Below, one piece after another: positions 25,057-38,589 of a stretch of 64,000 bases of DNA. Under the pieces are notes generated by a model. The model was not told where the DNA came from. It ran no database searches and saw nothing but the letters and a program-made list of their open reading frames with translations. Source of the DNA: Arenicola marina. Lineage: Eukaryota > Annelida > Polychaeta > Arenicolidae. The translations under genes and the position numbers were made by a program. Each line of letters starts with the position of its first letter. The stretch's first letter is position 1. The stretch covers positions 45,749,670 to 45,813,669 of the forward strand of contig OZ025248.1 of NCBI GenBank assembly GCA_964019135.1, given 5' to 3'.

Positions 25057-27539
25057 GATCATCATGCCTCCCCCCATCCACCCCAGCCTTACCATCTCTC
25101 CCAGCACTGAGATGCGGACCGGGTACTTGGGCGGCTCGTGTAGGCGGTGAAGTCACCCCTTATCACCATGCCTCCCCCCATCCACCCCAGCCTTACCATC
25201 TCTCCCAGCACTGAGATGCGGACCGGGTACTTCACCGGCCTGCTGTAGGCGGTGAAGTCACCCCTTATCATCATGCCTCCCCCCATCCACCCCAGCCTTA
25301 CCATATCTCCCAGCACTGAGATGCGGACCGGGTACTTCACCGGCCTGCTGTAGGCGGTGAAGTCACCCCTTATCATCATGCCTCCCCCCATCCACCCCAG
25401 CCTTACCATCTCTCCCAGCACTGAGATGCGGACCGGGTACTTGGGCGGCCCGTGTAGGCGGTGAAGTCACCCCTTATCATCATGCCTCCCCCCATCCACC
25501 CCAGCCTTACCATCTCTCCCAGCACTGAGATGCGGACCGGGTACTTCACCGGCCTGCTGTAGGCGGTGAAGTCACCCCTTATCACCATGCCTCCCACCAT
25601 CCACCCCAGCCTTACCATCTCTCCCAGCACTGAGATGCAGACCGGGTACTTGGGCGGCCCGTGTAGGCGGTGAAGTCACCCCTTATCATCATGCCTCCCC
25701 CCATCCACCCCAGCCTTACCATCTCTCCCAGCACTGAGATGCGGACCGGGTACTTGGGCGGCCCCTGTAGGCGGTGAAGTCACCCCTTATCATCATGCCT
25801 CCCCCCATCCACCCCAGCCTTACCATCTCTCCCAGCACTGAGATGCGGACCGGGTACTTCACCGGCCCGCTGTAGGCGGTGAAGTCACCCCTTATCATCA
25901 TGCCTCCCCCCATCCACCCCAGCCTTACCATCTCTCCCAGCACTGAGATGCGGACCGGGTACTTGGGCGGCTCGTGTAGGCGGTGAAGTCACCCCTTATC
26001 ACCATGCCTCCCCCCATCCACCCCAGCCTTACCATCTCTCCCAGCACTGAGATGCGGACCGGGTACTTCACCGGCCTGCTGTAGGCGGTGAAGTCACCCC
26101 TTATCATCATGCCTCCCCCCATCCACCCCAGCCTTACCATATCTCCCAGCACTGAGATGCGGACCGGGTACTTCACCGGCCTGCTGTAGGCGGTGAAGTC
26201 ACCCCTTATCATCATGCCTCCCCCCATCCACCCCAGCCTTACCATCTCTCCCAGCACTGAGATGCGGACCGGGTACTTGGGCGGCCCGTGTAGGCGGTGA
26301 AGTCACCCCTTATCATCATGCCTCCCCCCATCCACCCCAGCCTTACCATCTCTCCCAGCACTGAGATGCGGACCGGGTACTTCACCGGCCTGCTGTAGGC
26401 GGTGAAGTCACCCCTTATCACCATGCCTCCCACCATCCACCCCAGCCTTACCATCTCTCCCAGCACTGAGATGCAGACCGGGTACTTGGGCGGCCCGTGT
26501 AGGCGGTGAAGTCACCCCTTATCATCATGCCTCCCCCCATCCACCCCAGCCTTACCATCTCTCCCAGCACTGAGATGCGGACCGGGTACTTGGGCGGCCC
26601 CTGTAGGCGGTGAAGTCACCCCTTATCATCATGCCTCCCCCCATCCACCCCAGCCTTACCATCTCTCCCAGCACTGAGATGCGGACCGGGTACTTCACCG
26701 GCCCGCTGTAGGCGGTGAAGTCACCCCTTATCATCATGCCTCCCCCCATCCACCCCAGCCTTACCATCTCTCCCAGCACTGAGATGCGGACCGGGTACTT
26801 CACCGGCCTGCTGTCGGCGGTGAAGTCACCCCTTATCATCATGCCTCCCCCCATCCACCCCAGCCTTACCATCTCTCCCAGCACTGAGATGCAGACCGGG
26901 TACTTGGGCGGCCCGTGTAGGCGGTGAAGTCACCCCTTATCATCATGCCTCCCCCCATCCACCCCAGCCTTACCATCTCTCCCAGCACTGAGATGCGGAC
27001 CGGGTACTTGGGCGGCCCCTGTAGGCGGTGAAGTCACCCCTTATCATCATGCCTCCCCCCATCCACCCCAGCCTTACCATCTCTCCCAGCACTGAGATGC
27101 GGACCGGGTACTTCACCGGCCCGCTGTAGGCGGTGAAGTCACCCCTTATCATCATGCCTCCCCCCATCCACCCCAGCCTTACCATCTCTCCCAGCACTGA
27201 GATGCGGACCGGGTACTTCACCGGCCTGCTGTAGGCGGTGAAGTCACCCCTTATCATCATGCCTGCCCCTATCCACCCCAGCCTTACCATCTCTCCCAGC
27301 ACTGAGATGCGGACCGGGTACTTCACCGGTCTGCTGTAGACGGTGAAGTCACCCCTTATCATCATGCCTCCCCCCATCCACCCCAGCCTTACCATCTCTC
27401 ACATCACTGAGATGCGGACCGGGTACTTCACCGGCCTGCTGTCGGCGGTGAAGTCACCCCTTATCATCATGCCTCCCCCCATCCACCCCAGCCTTACCAT
27501 CTATCCCAGCACTGAGATGCGGACCGGGTACTTCACCGT
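25057..27539 (-). repeat. 104/105-bp array carrying splice-site-like sequences
   Basis: About 24 units. On the minus strand each unit reads GTAAGGCTGGGGTGG, a G-rich stretch, GGGGTGACTTCACCGCCTAC, then AG (or AC in some), then AAGTACCCGGTCCGCATCTC and AGTGCTGGGAGAGATG before the next GTAAGG. A unit therefore looks like a 59-bp GT-AG intron followed by a 46-bp exon with one stop-free frame (KYPVRISVLGEM). Units differ in the acceptor: many have CTACAG, others CTACAC. Blocks of eight units recur every 836 bp (25089 to 25925 and 25403 to 26239). It may have arisen by expansion of an exon edge of a host gene, but no spliced product can be shown. Confidence 0.9.
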
Positions 27540-27642
27540 CTAGCTCAGAGTCCGGGAGAGTCCCCGCCGGGGGTTTCCTGGCAACTTAAACTCCGGAATG
27601 AACATCTTCAGCAGCTCCCAGACCTCTGACAGGTGCCCGTAT
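27540..27642 (-). other. Exon-like segment beside the 105-bp array
   Basis: On the minus strand a 3' splice-site-like TACTTTTAG is followed at 27642 by a frame beginning YGHLSEVWELLKMFIPEF and continuing through a KLPGNPRR segment to TAG at 27540-27542, where the 105-bp array begins. The peptide has the amphipathic, non-repetitive look of real coding sequence, but I cannot place it in a family. It may be the remaining exon of a gene whose next exon edge expanded into the array. Confidence 0.35.
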
Positions 27643-28049
27643 CTAAAAGTACAAAATATGTCTCCATGATAACTGCCTGATGATCACAATAATATAATAA
27701 CTTAAAGTTGCATATCGAGTTTTTCCCGCCAAAACTAAGCCCAAGCGACATATATATCACAATTTGCAGAAAACTGCCACCATAGGGCGGGGGTTGGTGT
27801 CTAAATCGTGATACCATCATCACATTGTGGGGGTGGGTGTCAAGAACCTGATACCGGCACCACAGGGTGGGGTGGGTGTCAAGAGCCTGATACCGGCACC
27901 ACAGGGCGGGGTGTGGGTGTCTCCATCCTGATACCATCACCAGAAGGAGGATGTGGGGGTGGATGTCTCTATCATCGTACCGTCGCCACAGGACGGGGGT
28001 GTGTTTCTCCATCCTGATACCAGCACCACAGGGCGGGGGTGTGTATCTC

Positions 28050-31000
28050 AATCCTGATACCAGCGCCACAGGACGGGAAGTGGGGGGGGGGTCTCCTTCC
28101 TGATACCAGCGCCACAGGACGGGAAGTGGGGGGGGGGGTCTCCTTCCTGATACCAGCGCCACAGGGCGGGAAGTGGGGGGGGGGTCTCCTTTCTGATACC
28201 AGCGCCACACGACGGGAAGTGGGGGGGAGGTCTCCTTCCTGATACCAGCACCACAGGGCGTTAAGTGGGGGGGGGGTCTCCTTCCTGATACCAGCACAAC
28301 AGGGCGGGAAGTGGGGGGGGGGTCTCCTTCCTGATACCAGCGCCACAGGACGGGAAGTGGGGGGGGGGGTCTCCTTCCTGATACCAGCACCACAGGGCGG
28401 GAAGTGGGGGGGGGGTCTCCTTCCTGATACCAGCGCCACAGGGCGGGAAGTGGGGGGGGGGGGTCTCCTTTCTGATACCAGCGCCACACGACGGGAAGTG
28501 GGGGGAAGGTCTCCTTCCTGATACCACCACCACAGGGCGGGAAGTGGGGGGGGGTCTCCTTCCTGATACCAGCACAACAGGACGGGAAGTGGGGGGGGGG
28601 GTCTCCTTCCTGATACCAGCGCCACAGGACGGGAAGTGGGGGGGGGGGTCTCCTTCCTGATACCAGCACCACAGGGCGGGAAGTGGGGGGGGGGTCTCCT
28701 TCCTGATACCAGCGCCACAGGGCGGGAAGTGGGGGGGGGGGTCTCCTTTCTGATACCAGCGCCACACGACGGGAAGTAGGGGGGAGGTCTCCTTCCTGAT
28801 ACCAGCACCACAGGGCGTTAAGTGGGGGGGGGGGTCTCCTTCCTGATACCAGCACAACATGGCGGGAAGTGGGGGGGGGGTCTCCTTCCTGATACCAGCG
28901 CCACAGGACGGGAAGTGGGGGGGGTCTCCTTCCTGATACCAGCGCCACAGGGCGGGAAGTGGGGGGGGGGGGTCTCCTTCCTGATACCAGCACCACAGGG
29001 CGGGAAGTGGGGGGGGGGTCTCCTTCCTGATACCAGCGCCACAGGGCGGGAAGTGGGGGGGGGGTCTCCTTCCTGATACCAGCGCCACAGGACGGGAAGT
29101 GGGGGGGAGGTCTCCTTCCTGATACCAGCGCCACAGAACGGGAAGTGGGGGTGGGGGTCTCCTTCCTGATACCGGCACCACAGGGCGGGAAGTGGGGGGG
29201 GGGGGTCTCCTTCCTGATACCAGCACCACAGGACGGGAAGTGGAGGGGGAGGTCTCCTTCCTGATACCAGCGCCACAGGATGGGAAGTGGGGGGGAGGTC
29301 TCCTTCCTGATACCAGCGCCACAGGACGGGAAGTGGGGGGGGGGTCTCCTTCCTGATACCGGCACCACAGGGCGGGAAGTGGGGGGGGGGGTCTCCTTCC
29401 TGATACCGGCACCACAGGGCGGGAAGTGGGGGGGGGGTCTCCTTCCTGATACCGGCACCACAGGGCGGGAAGTGGGGGGGGGATCTCCTTCCTGATACCA
29501 GCACCACAGGACGGGAAGTGGGGGGGGGTCTCCTTCCTGATACCAGCACCACAGGACGGGAAGTGGGGGGGGGGTCTCCTTCCTGATACCAGCACCACAG
29601 GGCGGGAAGTGGGGGGGGGGTCTCCTTCCTGATACCAGCACCACAGGACGGGAAGTGGGGGGGGGTCTCCTTCCTGATACCAGCACCACAAGGCGGGAAG
29701 TGGGGGGGGGTCTCCTTCCTGATACCAGCACCACAGGACGGGAAGTGGGGGGGGTCTCCTTCCTGATACCAGCACCACAGGACGGGAAGTGGGGGGGGGT
29801 CTCCTTCCTGATACCAGCACCACAGGACGGGAAGTGGGGGGGGGTCTCCTTCCTGATACCAGCACCACAGGGCGGGAAGTGTGGGGGGGGGGTCTCCTTC
29901 CTGATACCAGCACCACAGGACGGGAAGTGGGGGGGGTCTCCTTCCTGATACCAGCACCACAGGGCGGGAAGTGGGGGGGGGTCTCCTTCCTGATACCAGC
30001 GCCACAGGACGGGAAGTGGGTCGGGGTCTCCTTCCTGATACCAGCACCACAGGACGGGAAGTGGGGGGGGGGTCTCCTTCCTGATACCAGCACCACAGGA
30101 CGGGAAGTGGGGGGGGTCTCCTTCCTGATACCAGCACCACAGGACGGGAAGTGGGGGGGGGTCTCCTTCCTGATACCAGCACCACAGGACGGGAAGTGGG
30201 GGGGGGGGTCTCCTTCCTGATACCGGCACCACAGGACGGGAAGTGGGGGGGGGGGGTCTCCTTCCTGATACCAGCGCCACAGGACGGGAAGTGGGGGGGG
30301 AGGTCTCCTTCCTGATACCGGCGCCACAGGACGGGAAGTGGGGGGGGGGGGTCTCCTTCCTGATACCAGCACCACAGGACGGGAAGTGGGGGGGGGTCTC
30401 CTTCCTGATACCAGCACCACAGGACGGGAAGTGGGGGGGGTCTCCTTCCTGATACCAGCGCCACAGGGCGGGAAGTGGGGGGGGGTCTCCTTCCTGATAC
30501 CAGCACCACAGGACGGGAAGTGGGGGGGGGTCTCCTTCCTGATACCAGCGCCACAGGGCGGGAAGTGGGGGTGGGGGTCTCCTTCCTGATACCAGCACCA
30601 CAGGACGGGAAGTGGGGGGGGGTCTCCTTCCTGATACCAGCGCCACAGGGCGGGAAGTGGGGGGGGGTCTCCTTCCTGATACCAGCACCACAGGACGGGA
30701 AGTGGGGGGGGTCTCCTTCCTGATACCAGCACCACAGGGCGGGAAGTGGGGGGGGGATCTCCTTCCTGATACCAGCACCACAGGACGGGAAGTGGGGGGG
30801 AGGTCTCCTTCCTGATACCAGCACCACAGGGCGGGAAGTGGGGGGGGGGGTCTCCTTCTTGATATCAGCACCACAGGACGGGAAGTGGGCGGGGGGTCTC
30901 CTTCCTGATACCAGCACCACAGGACGGGAAGTGGGGAGGGAGGTCTCCTTCCTGATACCAGCGCCACAGGACGGGAAGTGGGGGGGAGGTCTCCTTCCTG

Positions 31001-34000
31001 ATACCAGCGCCACAGGACGGGAAGTGGGGGGGGGTCTCCTTCCTGATACCAGCACCACAGGGCGGGAAGTGGGGGGGGTCTCCTTCCTGATACCAGCACC
31101 ACAGGACGGGAAGTGGGGGGGGGTCTCCTTCCTGATACCAGCACCACAGGGCGGGAAGTGGGGGGGGTCTCCTTCCTGATACCAGCACCACAGGACGGGA
31201 AGTGGGGGGGGGGGTCTCCTTCCTGATACCAGCACCACAGGGCGGGAAGTGGGGGGGGGTCTCCTTCCTGATACCAGCACCACAGGACGGGAAGTGGGGG
31301 GGAGGTCTCCTTCCTGATACCAGCACCACAGGGCGGGAAGTGGGGGTGGGGGTCTCCTTCCTGATACCAGCGCCACAGGACGGGAAGTGGGGGGGGAGGT
31401 CTCCCTCCTGATACCAGCGCCACAGGACGGGAAGTGGGGGGGAGGTCTCCTTCCTGATACCAGCGCCATAGGACGGGAAGTGGGGGGGGGGTCTCCTTCC
31501 TGATACCGGCACCACAGGGCGGGAAGTGGGGGGGGATCTCCTTCCTGATACCAGCACCACAGGACGGGAAGTGGGGGGGGGTCTCCTTCCTGATACCAGC
31601 ACCACAAGACGGAAAGTGGGGGGGGTCTCCTTCCTGATACCAGCACCACAGGACGGGAAGTGGGGGGGGGTCTCCTTCCTGATACCAGCACCACAGGGCG
31701 GGAAGTGGGGGGGGGGTCTCCTTCCTGATACCAGCACCACAGGACGGGAAGTGGGGGGGGGGTCTCCTTCCTGATACCAGCACCACAGGACGGGAAGTGG
31801 GGGGGGGGGTCTCCTTCCTGATACCAGCACCACAGGACGGGAAGTGGGGGGGGGTCTCCTTCCTGATACCAGCACCACAGGGCGGGAAGTGGGGGGGGGG
31901 TCTCCTTCCTGATACCAGCACCACAGGACGGGAAGTGGGGGGGGGGGTCTCCTTCCTGATACCAGCACCACAGGGCGGGAAGTGGGGGGGGGGTCTCCTT
32001 CCTGATACCAGCGCCACAGGACGGGAAGTGGGGGGGGGTCTCCTTCCTGATACCAGCACCACAGGACGGGAAGTGGGGGGGGGTCTCCTTCCTGATACCA
32101 GCGCCACAGGACGGGAAGTGGGGGGGGAGGTCTCCTTCCTGATACCAGCGCCACAGGACGGGAAGTGGGGGGGGGTCTCCTTCCTGATACCAGCACCACA
32201 GGACGGGAAGTGGGGGGGGGTCTCCTTCCTGATACCAGCACCACAGGACGGAAAGTGGGGGGGTCTCCTTCCTGATACCAGCGCCACAGGGCGGGAAGTG
32301 GGGGGGGGTCTCCTTCCTGATACCAGCACCACAGGACGGGAAGTGCGGGGGGGTCTCCTTCCTGATACCAGCGCCACAGGGCGGGAAGTGGGGGTGGGGG
32401 TCTCCTTCCTGATACCAGCACCACAGGACGGGAAGTGGGGGGGGTCTCCTTCCTGATACCAGCGCCACAGGGCGGGAAGTGGGGGGGGGGTCTCCTTCCT
32501 GATACCAGCACCACAGGACGGGAAGTGGGGGGGGGTCTCCTTCCTGATACCAGCACCACAGGGCGGGAAGTGGGGGGGGGTCTCCTTCCTGATACCAGCA
32601 CAACAGGGCGGGAAGTGGGGGGGGGTCTCCTTCCTGATACCAGCACCACAGGACGGGAAGTGGGGGGGGGGGTCTCCTTCCTGATACCGGCACCACAGGA
32701 CGGGAAGTGGGGGGGTCTCCTTCGTGATACCAGCGCCACAGGGCGGGAAGTGGGGGGGGGTCTCCTTCCTGATACCAGCACAACAGGACGGGAAGTGGGG
32801 GGGGGGGTCTCCTTCCTGATACCAGCACCACAGGGCGGGAAGTGGGGGGGGGGTCTCCTTCCTGATAGCAGCACAACAGGGCGGGAAGTGGGGGGGGTCT
32901 CCTTCCTGATACCAGCACCACAGGACGGGAAGTGGGGGGGGGTCTCCTTCCTGATACCGGCACCACAGGACGGGAAGTGGGGGGGGTCTCCTTCCTGATA
33001 CCAGCACCACAGGACGGGAAGTGGGGGGGGGGGGTCTCCTTCCTGATACCAGCACAACAGGGCGGGAAGTGGGCGGGGGGGTCTCCTTCCTGATACCAGC
33101 ACCACAGGACGGGAAGTGGGGGGGGGGTCTCCTTCCTGATACCAGCGCCACAGGGCGGGAAGTGGGGGTTGGGGTCTCCTTCCTGATACCAGCGCCACAG
33201 GGCGGGAAGTGGGGGGGGGTCTCCTTCCTGATACCGGCACCACAGGGCGGGAAGTGGGGGGGGGGTCTCCTTCCTGATACCAGCACCACAGGACGGGAAG
33301 TGTGGGGGGGGTCTCCTTCCTGATACCAGCGCCACAGGACGGGAAGTGGGGGGGGGGGTCTCCTTCCTGATACCATCACCACAGGGCGGGAAGTGGGGGG
33401 GGGTCTCCTTCCTGATACCAGCACCACAGGACGGGAAGTGGGGGGGGGGGGTCTCCTTCTTGATACCAGCACCACAGGACGGGAAGTGGGGGGGGGGTCT
33501 CCTTCCTGATACCGGCACCACAGGACGGGAAATGGGCGGGGGTCTCCTTCCTGATACCAGCACCACAGGACGGGAAGTGGGGGGGGGTCTCCTTCCTGAT
33601 ACCAGCGCCACAGGACGGGAAGTGGGGGGGGAGGTCTCCTTCCTGATACCAGCACCACAGGGCGGGAAGTGGGGGGGGTCTCCTTCCTGATACCAGCACC
33701 ACAGGACGGGAAGTGGGGGGGGGGTCTCCTTCCTGATACCAGCGCCACAGGGCGGGAAGTGGGGGTTGGGGTCTCCTTCCTGATACCAGCGCCACAGGGC
33801 GGGAAGTGGGGGGGGGGTCTCCTTCCTGATACCGGCACCACAGGGCGGGAAGTGGGGGGGGGTCTCCTTCCTGATACCAGCACCACAGGACGGGAAGTGT
33901 GGGGGGGGTCTCCTTCCTGATACCAGCGCCACAGGACGGGAAGTGGGGGGGGGGGTCTCCTTCCTGATACCATCACCACAGGGCGGGAAGTGGGGGGGGG

Positions 34001-34740
34001 TCTCCTTCCTGATACCAGCACCACAGGGCGGGAAGTGGGGGGGGTCTCTTTCCTGATACCAGCACCACAGGGCGGGAAGTGGGGGGGGGGTCTCCTTCCT
34101 GATACCGGCACCACAGGACGGGAAGTGGGGGGGGGGTCTCCTTCCTGATACCAGCGCCACAGGACGGGAAGTGGGGTGGGGGTCTCCTTCCTGATACCGG
34201 CACCACAGGGCGGGAAGTGGGGGGGGGGTCTCCTTCCTGATACCGGCACCACAGGGCGGGAAGTGGGGGGGGGTCTCCTTCCTGATACCAGCACGACAGG
34301 GCGGGAAGTGGGGGTGGGGGTCTCCTTCCTGATACCAGCACCACAGGGCGGGAAGTGGGGGTGGGGGTCTCCTTCCTGATACCAGCACAACAGGGCGGGA
34401 AGTGGGGGGGGGGTCTCCTTCCTGATACCAGCGCCACAGGACGGGAAGTGGGGGGGAGGTCTCCTTCCTGATACCAGCACCACAGGGCGGGAAGTGGGGG
34501 TGGGGGTCTCCTTCCTGATACCAGCGCCACAGGACGGGAAGTGGGGGGGGGGTCTCCTTCCTGATACCAGCACCACAGGACGGGAAGTGGGGGGGAGGTC
34601 TCCTTCCTGATACCAGCACCACAGGGCGGGAAGTGGGGGGGGGTCTCCTTCCTGATACCAGCACAACAGGGCGGGAAGTGGGGGGGGGGGGTCTCCTTCC
34701 TGATACCAGCACCACAGGTCGGGAAGTGGGGGGGGGGTTT
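28050..34740 (+). repeat. Type A block of the compound array
   Basis: An almost pure run of the roughly 45-bp A unit, near 150 copies. G-run length varies from copy to copy, and single-base variants (CAGCGCC or CAGCACC, AGGACG or AGGGCG) recur in sets. The G-rich strand is always the plus strand, so it offers many G-quadruplex-capable runs in one direction. Confidence 0.92.
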
Positions 34741-34744
34741 CCTT

Positions 34745-35070
34745 CCTGATACCGGCACCACAGGGAGGGGTGTGGGTGACTTCATCCTGATACCAGCACC
34801 ACAGGGCGGGGGTGGGTGTCTCTATCCTGATACCATCACCATAGGGCGGGGGTGGGTGTCTAAATCGTGATACCATCATCACATTGTGGAGGTGGGTGTC
34901 AAGAACCTGATACCGGCACCACAGGGCGGGGGTGGGTGTCTCTATCCTGATACCATCACCATAGGGCGGGGGTGGGTGTCTAAATCGTGATACCATCATC
35001 ACATTGTGGGGGTGGGTGTCAAGAACCTGATACCGGCACCACAGGGCGGGGGTGGGTGTCTCCTTCCTGA
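34745..35070 (+). repeat. Type C block, recurring higher-order marker
   Basis: A block of about 325 bp that contains CTAAATCGTGATACCATC and ATCACATTGTGG twice. Closely matching blocks occur near 36045, 45065 and 46910; a shorter one lies near 38170. Four are preceded by the same rare variant, CACAGGTCGGGAA, and then GTTTCCTTCC, so A-to-C junctions were copied together as a unit of about 1.3 kb (34.7 to 36.0 kb) or 1.85 kb (45.06 to 46.9 kb). Confidence 0.85.
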
Positions 35071-38000
35071 TACCAGCACCACAGGGCGGGAAGTGGGGGG
35101 GGGGTCTCCTTCCTGATACCAGCACGACAGGGCGGGAAGTGGGGGGGGGGCGGTCTCCTTCCTGATACCAGCACCACAGGGCGGGAAGTGGGGGGGGGGT
35201 CTCCTTCCTGATACCAGCACCACAGGGCGGGAAGTGGGGGGGGGTCTCCTTCCTGATACCAGCGCCACAGGACGGGAAGTGGGGGTGGGGGTCTCCTTCC
35301 TGATACCAGCACAACAGGGCGGGAAGTGGGGGTGGGGGTCTCCTTCCTGATACCAGCACCACAGGGCGGGAAGTGGGGGTGGGGGTCTCCTTCCTGATAC
35401 CAGCACAACAGGGCGGGAAGTGGGGTGGGGGTCTCCTTCCTGATACCAGCGCCACAGGACGGGAAGTGGGGGGGGGGTCTCCTTCCTGATACCAGCGCCA
35501 CAGGACGGGAAGTGGGGGGGGGGTCTCCTTCCTGATACCAGCACCACAGGGCGGGAAGTGGGGGTGGGGGTCTCCTTCCTGATACCAGCGCCACAGGACG
35601 GGAAGTGGGGGGGGGGTCTCCTTCCTGATACCAGCACAACAGGGCGGGAAGTGGGCGGGGGGGTCTCCTTCCTGATACCAGCACCACAGGACGGGAAGTG
35701 GGGGGGAGGTCTCCTTCCTGATACCAGCACCACAGGGCGGGAAGTGGGGGGGGGTCTCCTTCCTGATACCAGCACCACAGGGCATGAAGTGGGAGGGGGG
35801 GTCACCTTCCTGATACCAGCACCACAGGGCGGGAAGTGGGGGGGGTCTCCTTCCTGATACCAGCACCACAGGGCGGGAAGTGGGGGGGGGTCTCCTTCCT
35901 GATACCAGCACCACAGGACGGGAAGTGGGGGGGGGGGGTCTCCTTCCTGATACCAGCACCACAGGACGGGAAGTGGGGGGGAGGTCTCCTTCCTGATACC
36001 AGCACCACAGGTCGGGAAGTGGGGGGGGGGTTTCCTTCCTGATACCGGCACCACAGGGAGGGGTGTGGGTGACTTCATCCTGATACCAGCACCACAGGGC
36101 GGGGGTGGGTGTCTCTATCCTGATACCATCACCATAGGGCGGGGGTGGGTGTCTAAATCGTGATACCATCATCACATTGTGGAGGTGGGTGTCAAGAACC
36201 TGATACCGGCACCACAGGGCGGGGGTGGGTGTCTCTATCCTGATACCATCACCATAGGGCGGGGGTGGGTGTCTAAATCGTGATACCATCATCACATTGT
36301 GGGGGTGGGTGTCAAGAACCTGATACCGGCACCACAGGGCGGGGGTGGGTGTCTCCTTCCTGATACCAGCACCACAGGGCGGGAAGTGGGGGGGGGGGTC
36401 TCCTTCCTGATACCAGCACCACAGGGCGGGAAGTGGGGGGGGGCGGTCTCCTTCCTGATACCAGCACCACAGGGCGGGAAGTGGGGGGGGGTCTCCTTCC
36501 TGATACCAGCACCACAGGGCGGGAAGTGGGGGGGGGTCTCCTTCCTGATACCAGCACAACAGGGCGGGAAGTGGGGGGGGGGTCTCCTTCCTGATACCAG
36601 CGCCACAGGACGGGAAGTGGGGGTGGGGGTCTCCTTCCTGATACCAGCACAACAGGGCGGGAAGTGGGGGTGGGGGTCTCCTTCCTGATACCAGCACCAC
36701 AGGGCGGGAAGTGGGGGTGGGGGTCTCCTTCCTGATACCAGCACAACAGGGCGGGAAGTGGGGTGGGGGTCTCCTTCCTGATACCAGCGCCACAGGACGG
36801 GAAGTGGGGGGGGGGGTCTCCTTCCTGATACCAGCGCCACAGGACGGGAAGTGGGGGGGGGTCTCCTTCCTGATACCAGCACCACAGGGCGGGAAGTGGG
36901 GGTGGGGGTCTCCTTCCTGATACCAGCGCCACAGGACGGGAAGTGGGGGGGGGGGGTCTCCTTCCTGATACCAGCACAACAGGGCGGGAAGTGGGCGGGG
37001 GGGTCTCCTTCCTGATACCAGCACCACAGGACGGGAAGTGGGGGGGAGGTCTCCTTCCTGATACCAGCACCACAGGGCGGGAAGTGGGGGGGGGTCTCCT
37101 TCCTGATACCAGCACCACAGGGCATGAAGTGGGAGGGGGGGTCACCTTCCTGATACCAGCACCACAGGGCGGGAAGTGCGGGGGGGGTCTCCTTCCTGAT
37201 ACCAGCACCACAGGGCGGGAAGTGGGGGGGGGTCTCCTTCCTGATACCAGCACCACAGGACGGGAAGTGGGGGGGGGGGTCTCCTTCCTGATACCAGCAC
37301 CACAGGACGGGAAGTGGGGGGGAGGTCTCCTTCCTGATACCAGCACCACAGGGCGGGAAGTGGGGGTGGGGGTCTCCTTCCTGATACCAGCGCCACAGGA
37401 CGGGAAGTGGGGGGGGGGGTCTCCTTCCTGATACCAGCACCACAGGACGGGAAGTGGGGGGGAGGTCTCCTTCCTGATACCAGCACCACAGGACGGGAAG
37501 TGGGGGGGAGGTCTCCTTCCTGATACCAGCACCACAGGGCGGGAAGTGGGGGTGGGGGTTTCCTTCCTGATACCAGCGCCACAGGACGGGAAGTGGGGGG
37601 GGGGGTCTCCTTCCTGATACCAGCACAACAGGGCGGGAAGTGGGGGGGGGGTCTCCTTCCTGATACCAGCGCCACAGGACGGGAAGTGGGGGGGAGGTCT
37701 CCTTCCTGATACCAGCACCACAGGGCGGGAAGTGGGGGGGGGTCTCCTTCCTGATACCAGCACCACAGGACGGGAAGTGGGGGGGAGGTCTCCTTCCTGA
37801 TACCAGCACCACAGGGCGGGAAGTGGGGGTGGGGGTCTCCTTCCTGATACCAGCACCACAGGACGGGAAGTGGGGGGGGGGTCTCCTTCCTGATACCAGC
37901 ACCACAGGACGGGAAGTGGGGGGGAGGTCTCCTTCCTGATACCAGCACCACAGGGCGGGAAGTGGGGGTGGGGGTCTCCTTCCTGATACCAGCGCCACAG

Positions 38001-38589
38001 GACGGGAAGTGGGGGGGAGGTCTCCTTCCTGATACCAGCACAACAGGGCGGGAAGTGGGGGGGGGGTCTCCTTCCTGATACCAGCGCCACAGGACGGGAA
38101 GTGGGGGGGGTCTCCTTCCTGATACCAGCGCCACAGGGCGGGAAGTGGGGGGGGGGTCTCCTTCCTGATACCGGCACCACAGGGCGGGGGTGGGTGTCTC
38201 TATCCTGATACCATCACCATAGGGCGGGGGTGGGTGTCTAAATCGTGATACCATCATCACATTGTGGGGGTGGGTGTCAAGATCCTGATACCGGCACCAC
38301 AGGGCGGGGGTGGGTGTCTCTATCCTGATACCATCACCACAGGGCGGGGGTGGGTGTCTCCATCCTGATACCATCATCACATTGTGGGGGTGGGTGTCAA
38401 GAACCTGATACCAGCGCCACAGGACGGGAAGTGGGGGGGGTCTCCTTCCTGATACCAGCGCCACAGGACGGGAAGTGGGGGGGGGGTCTCCTTTCTGATA
38501 CCAGCACCACAGGGCGGGAAGTGGGGGGGGGTCTCCTTCCTGATACCGGCACCACAGGGCGGGAAGTGGGGGGGGGTCTCCTTCCTGAT

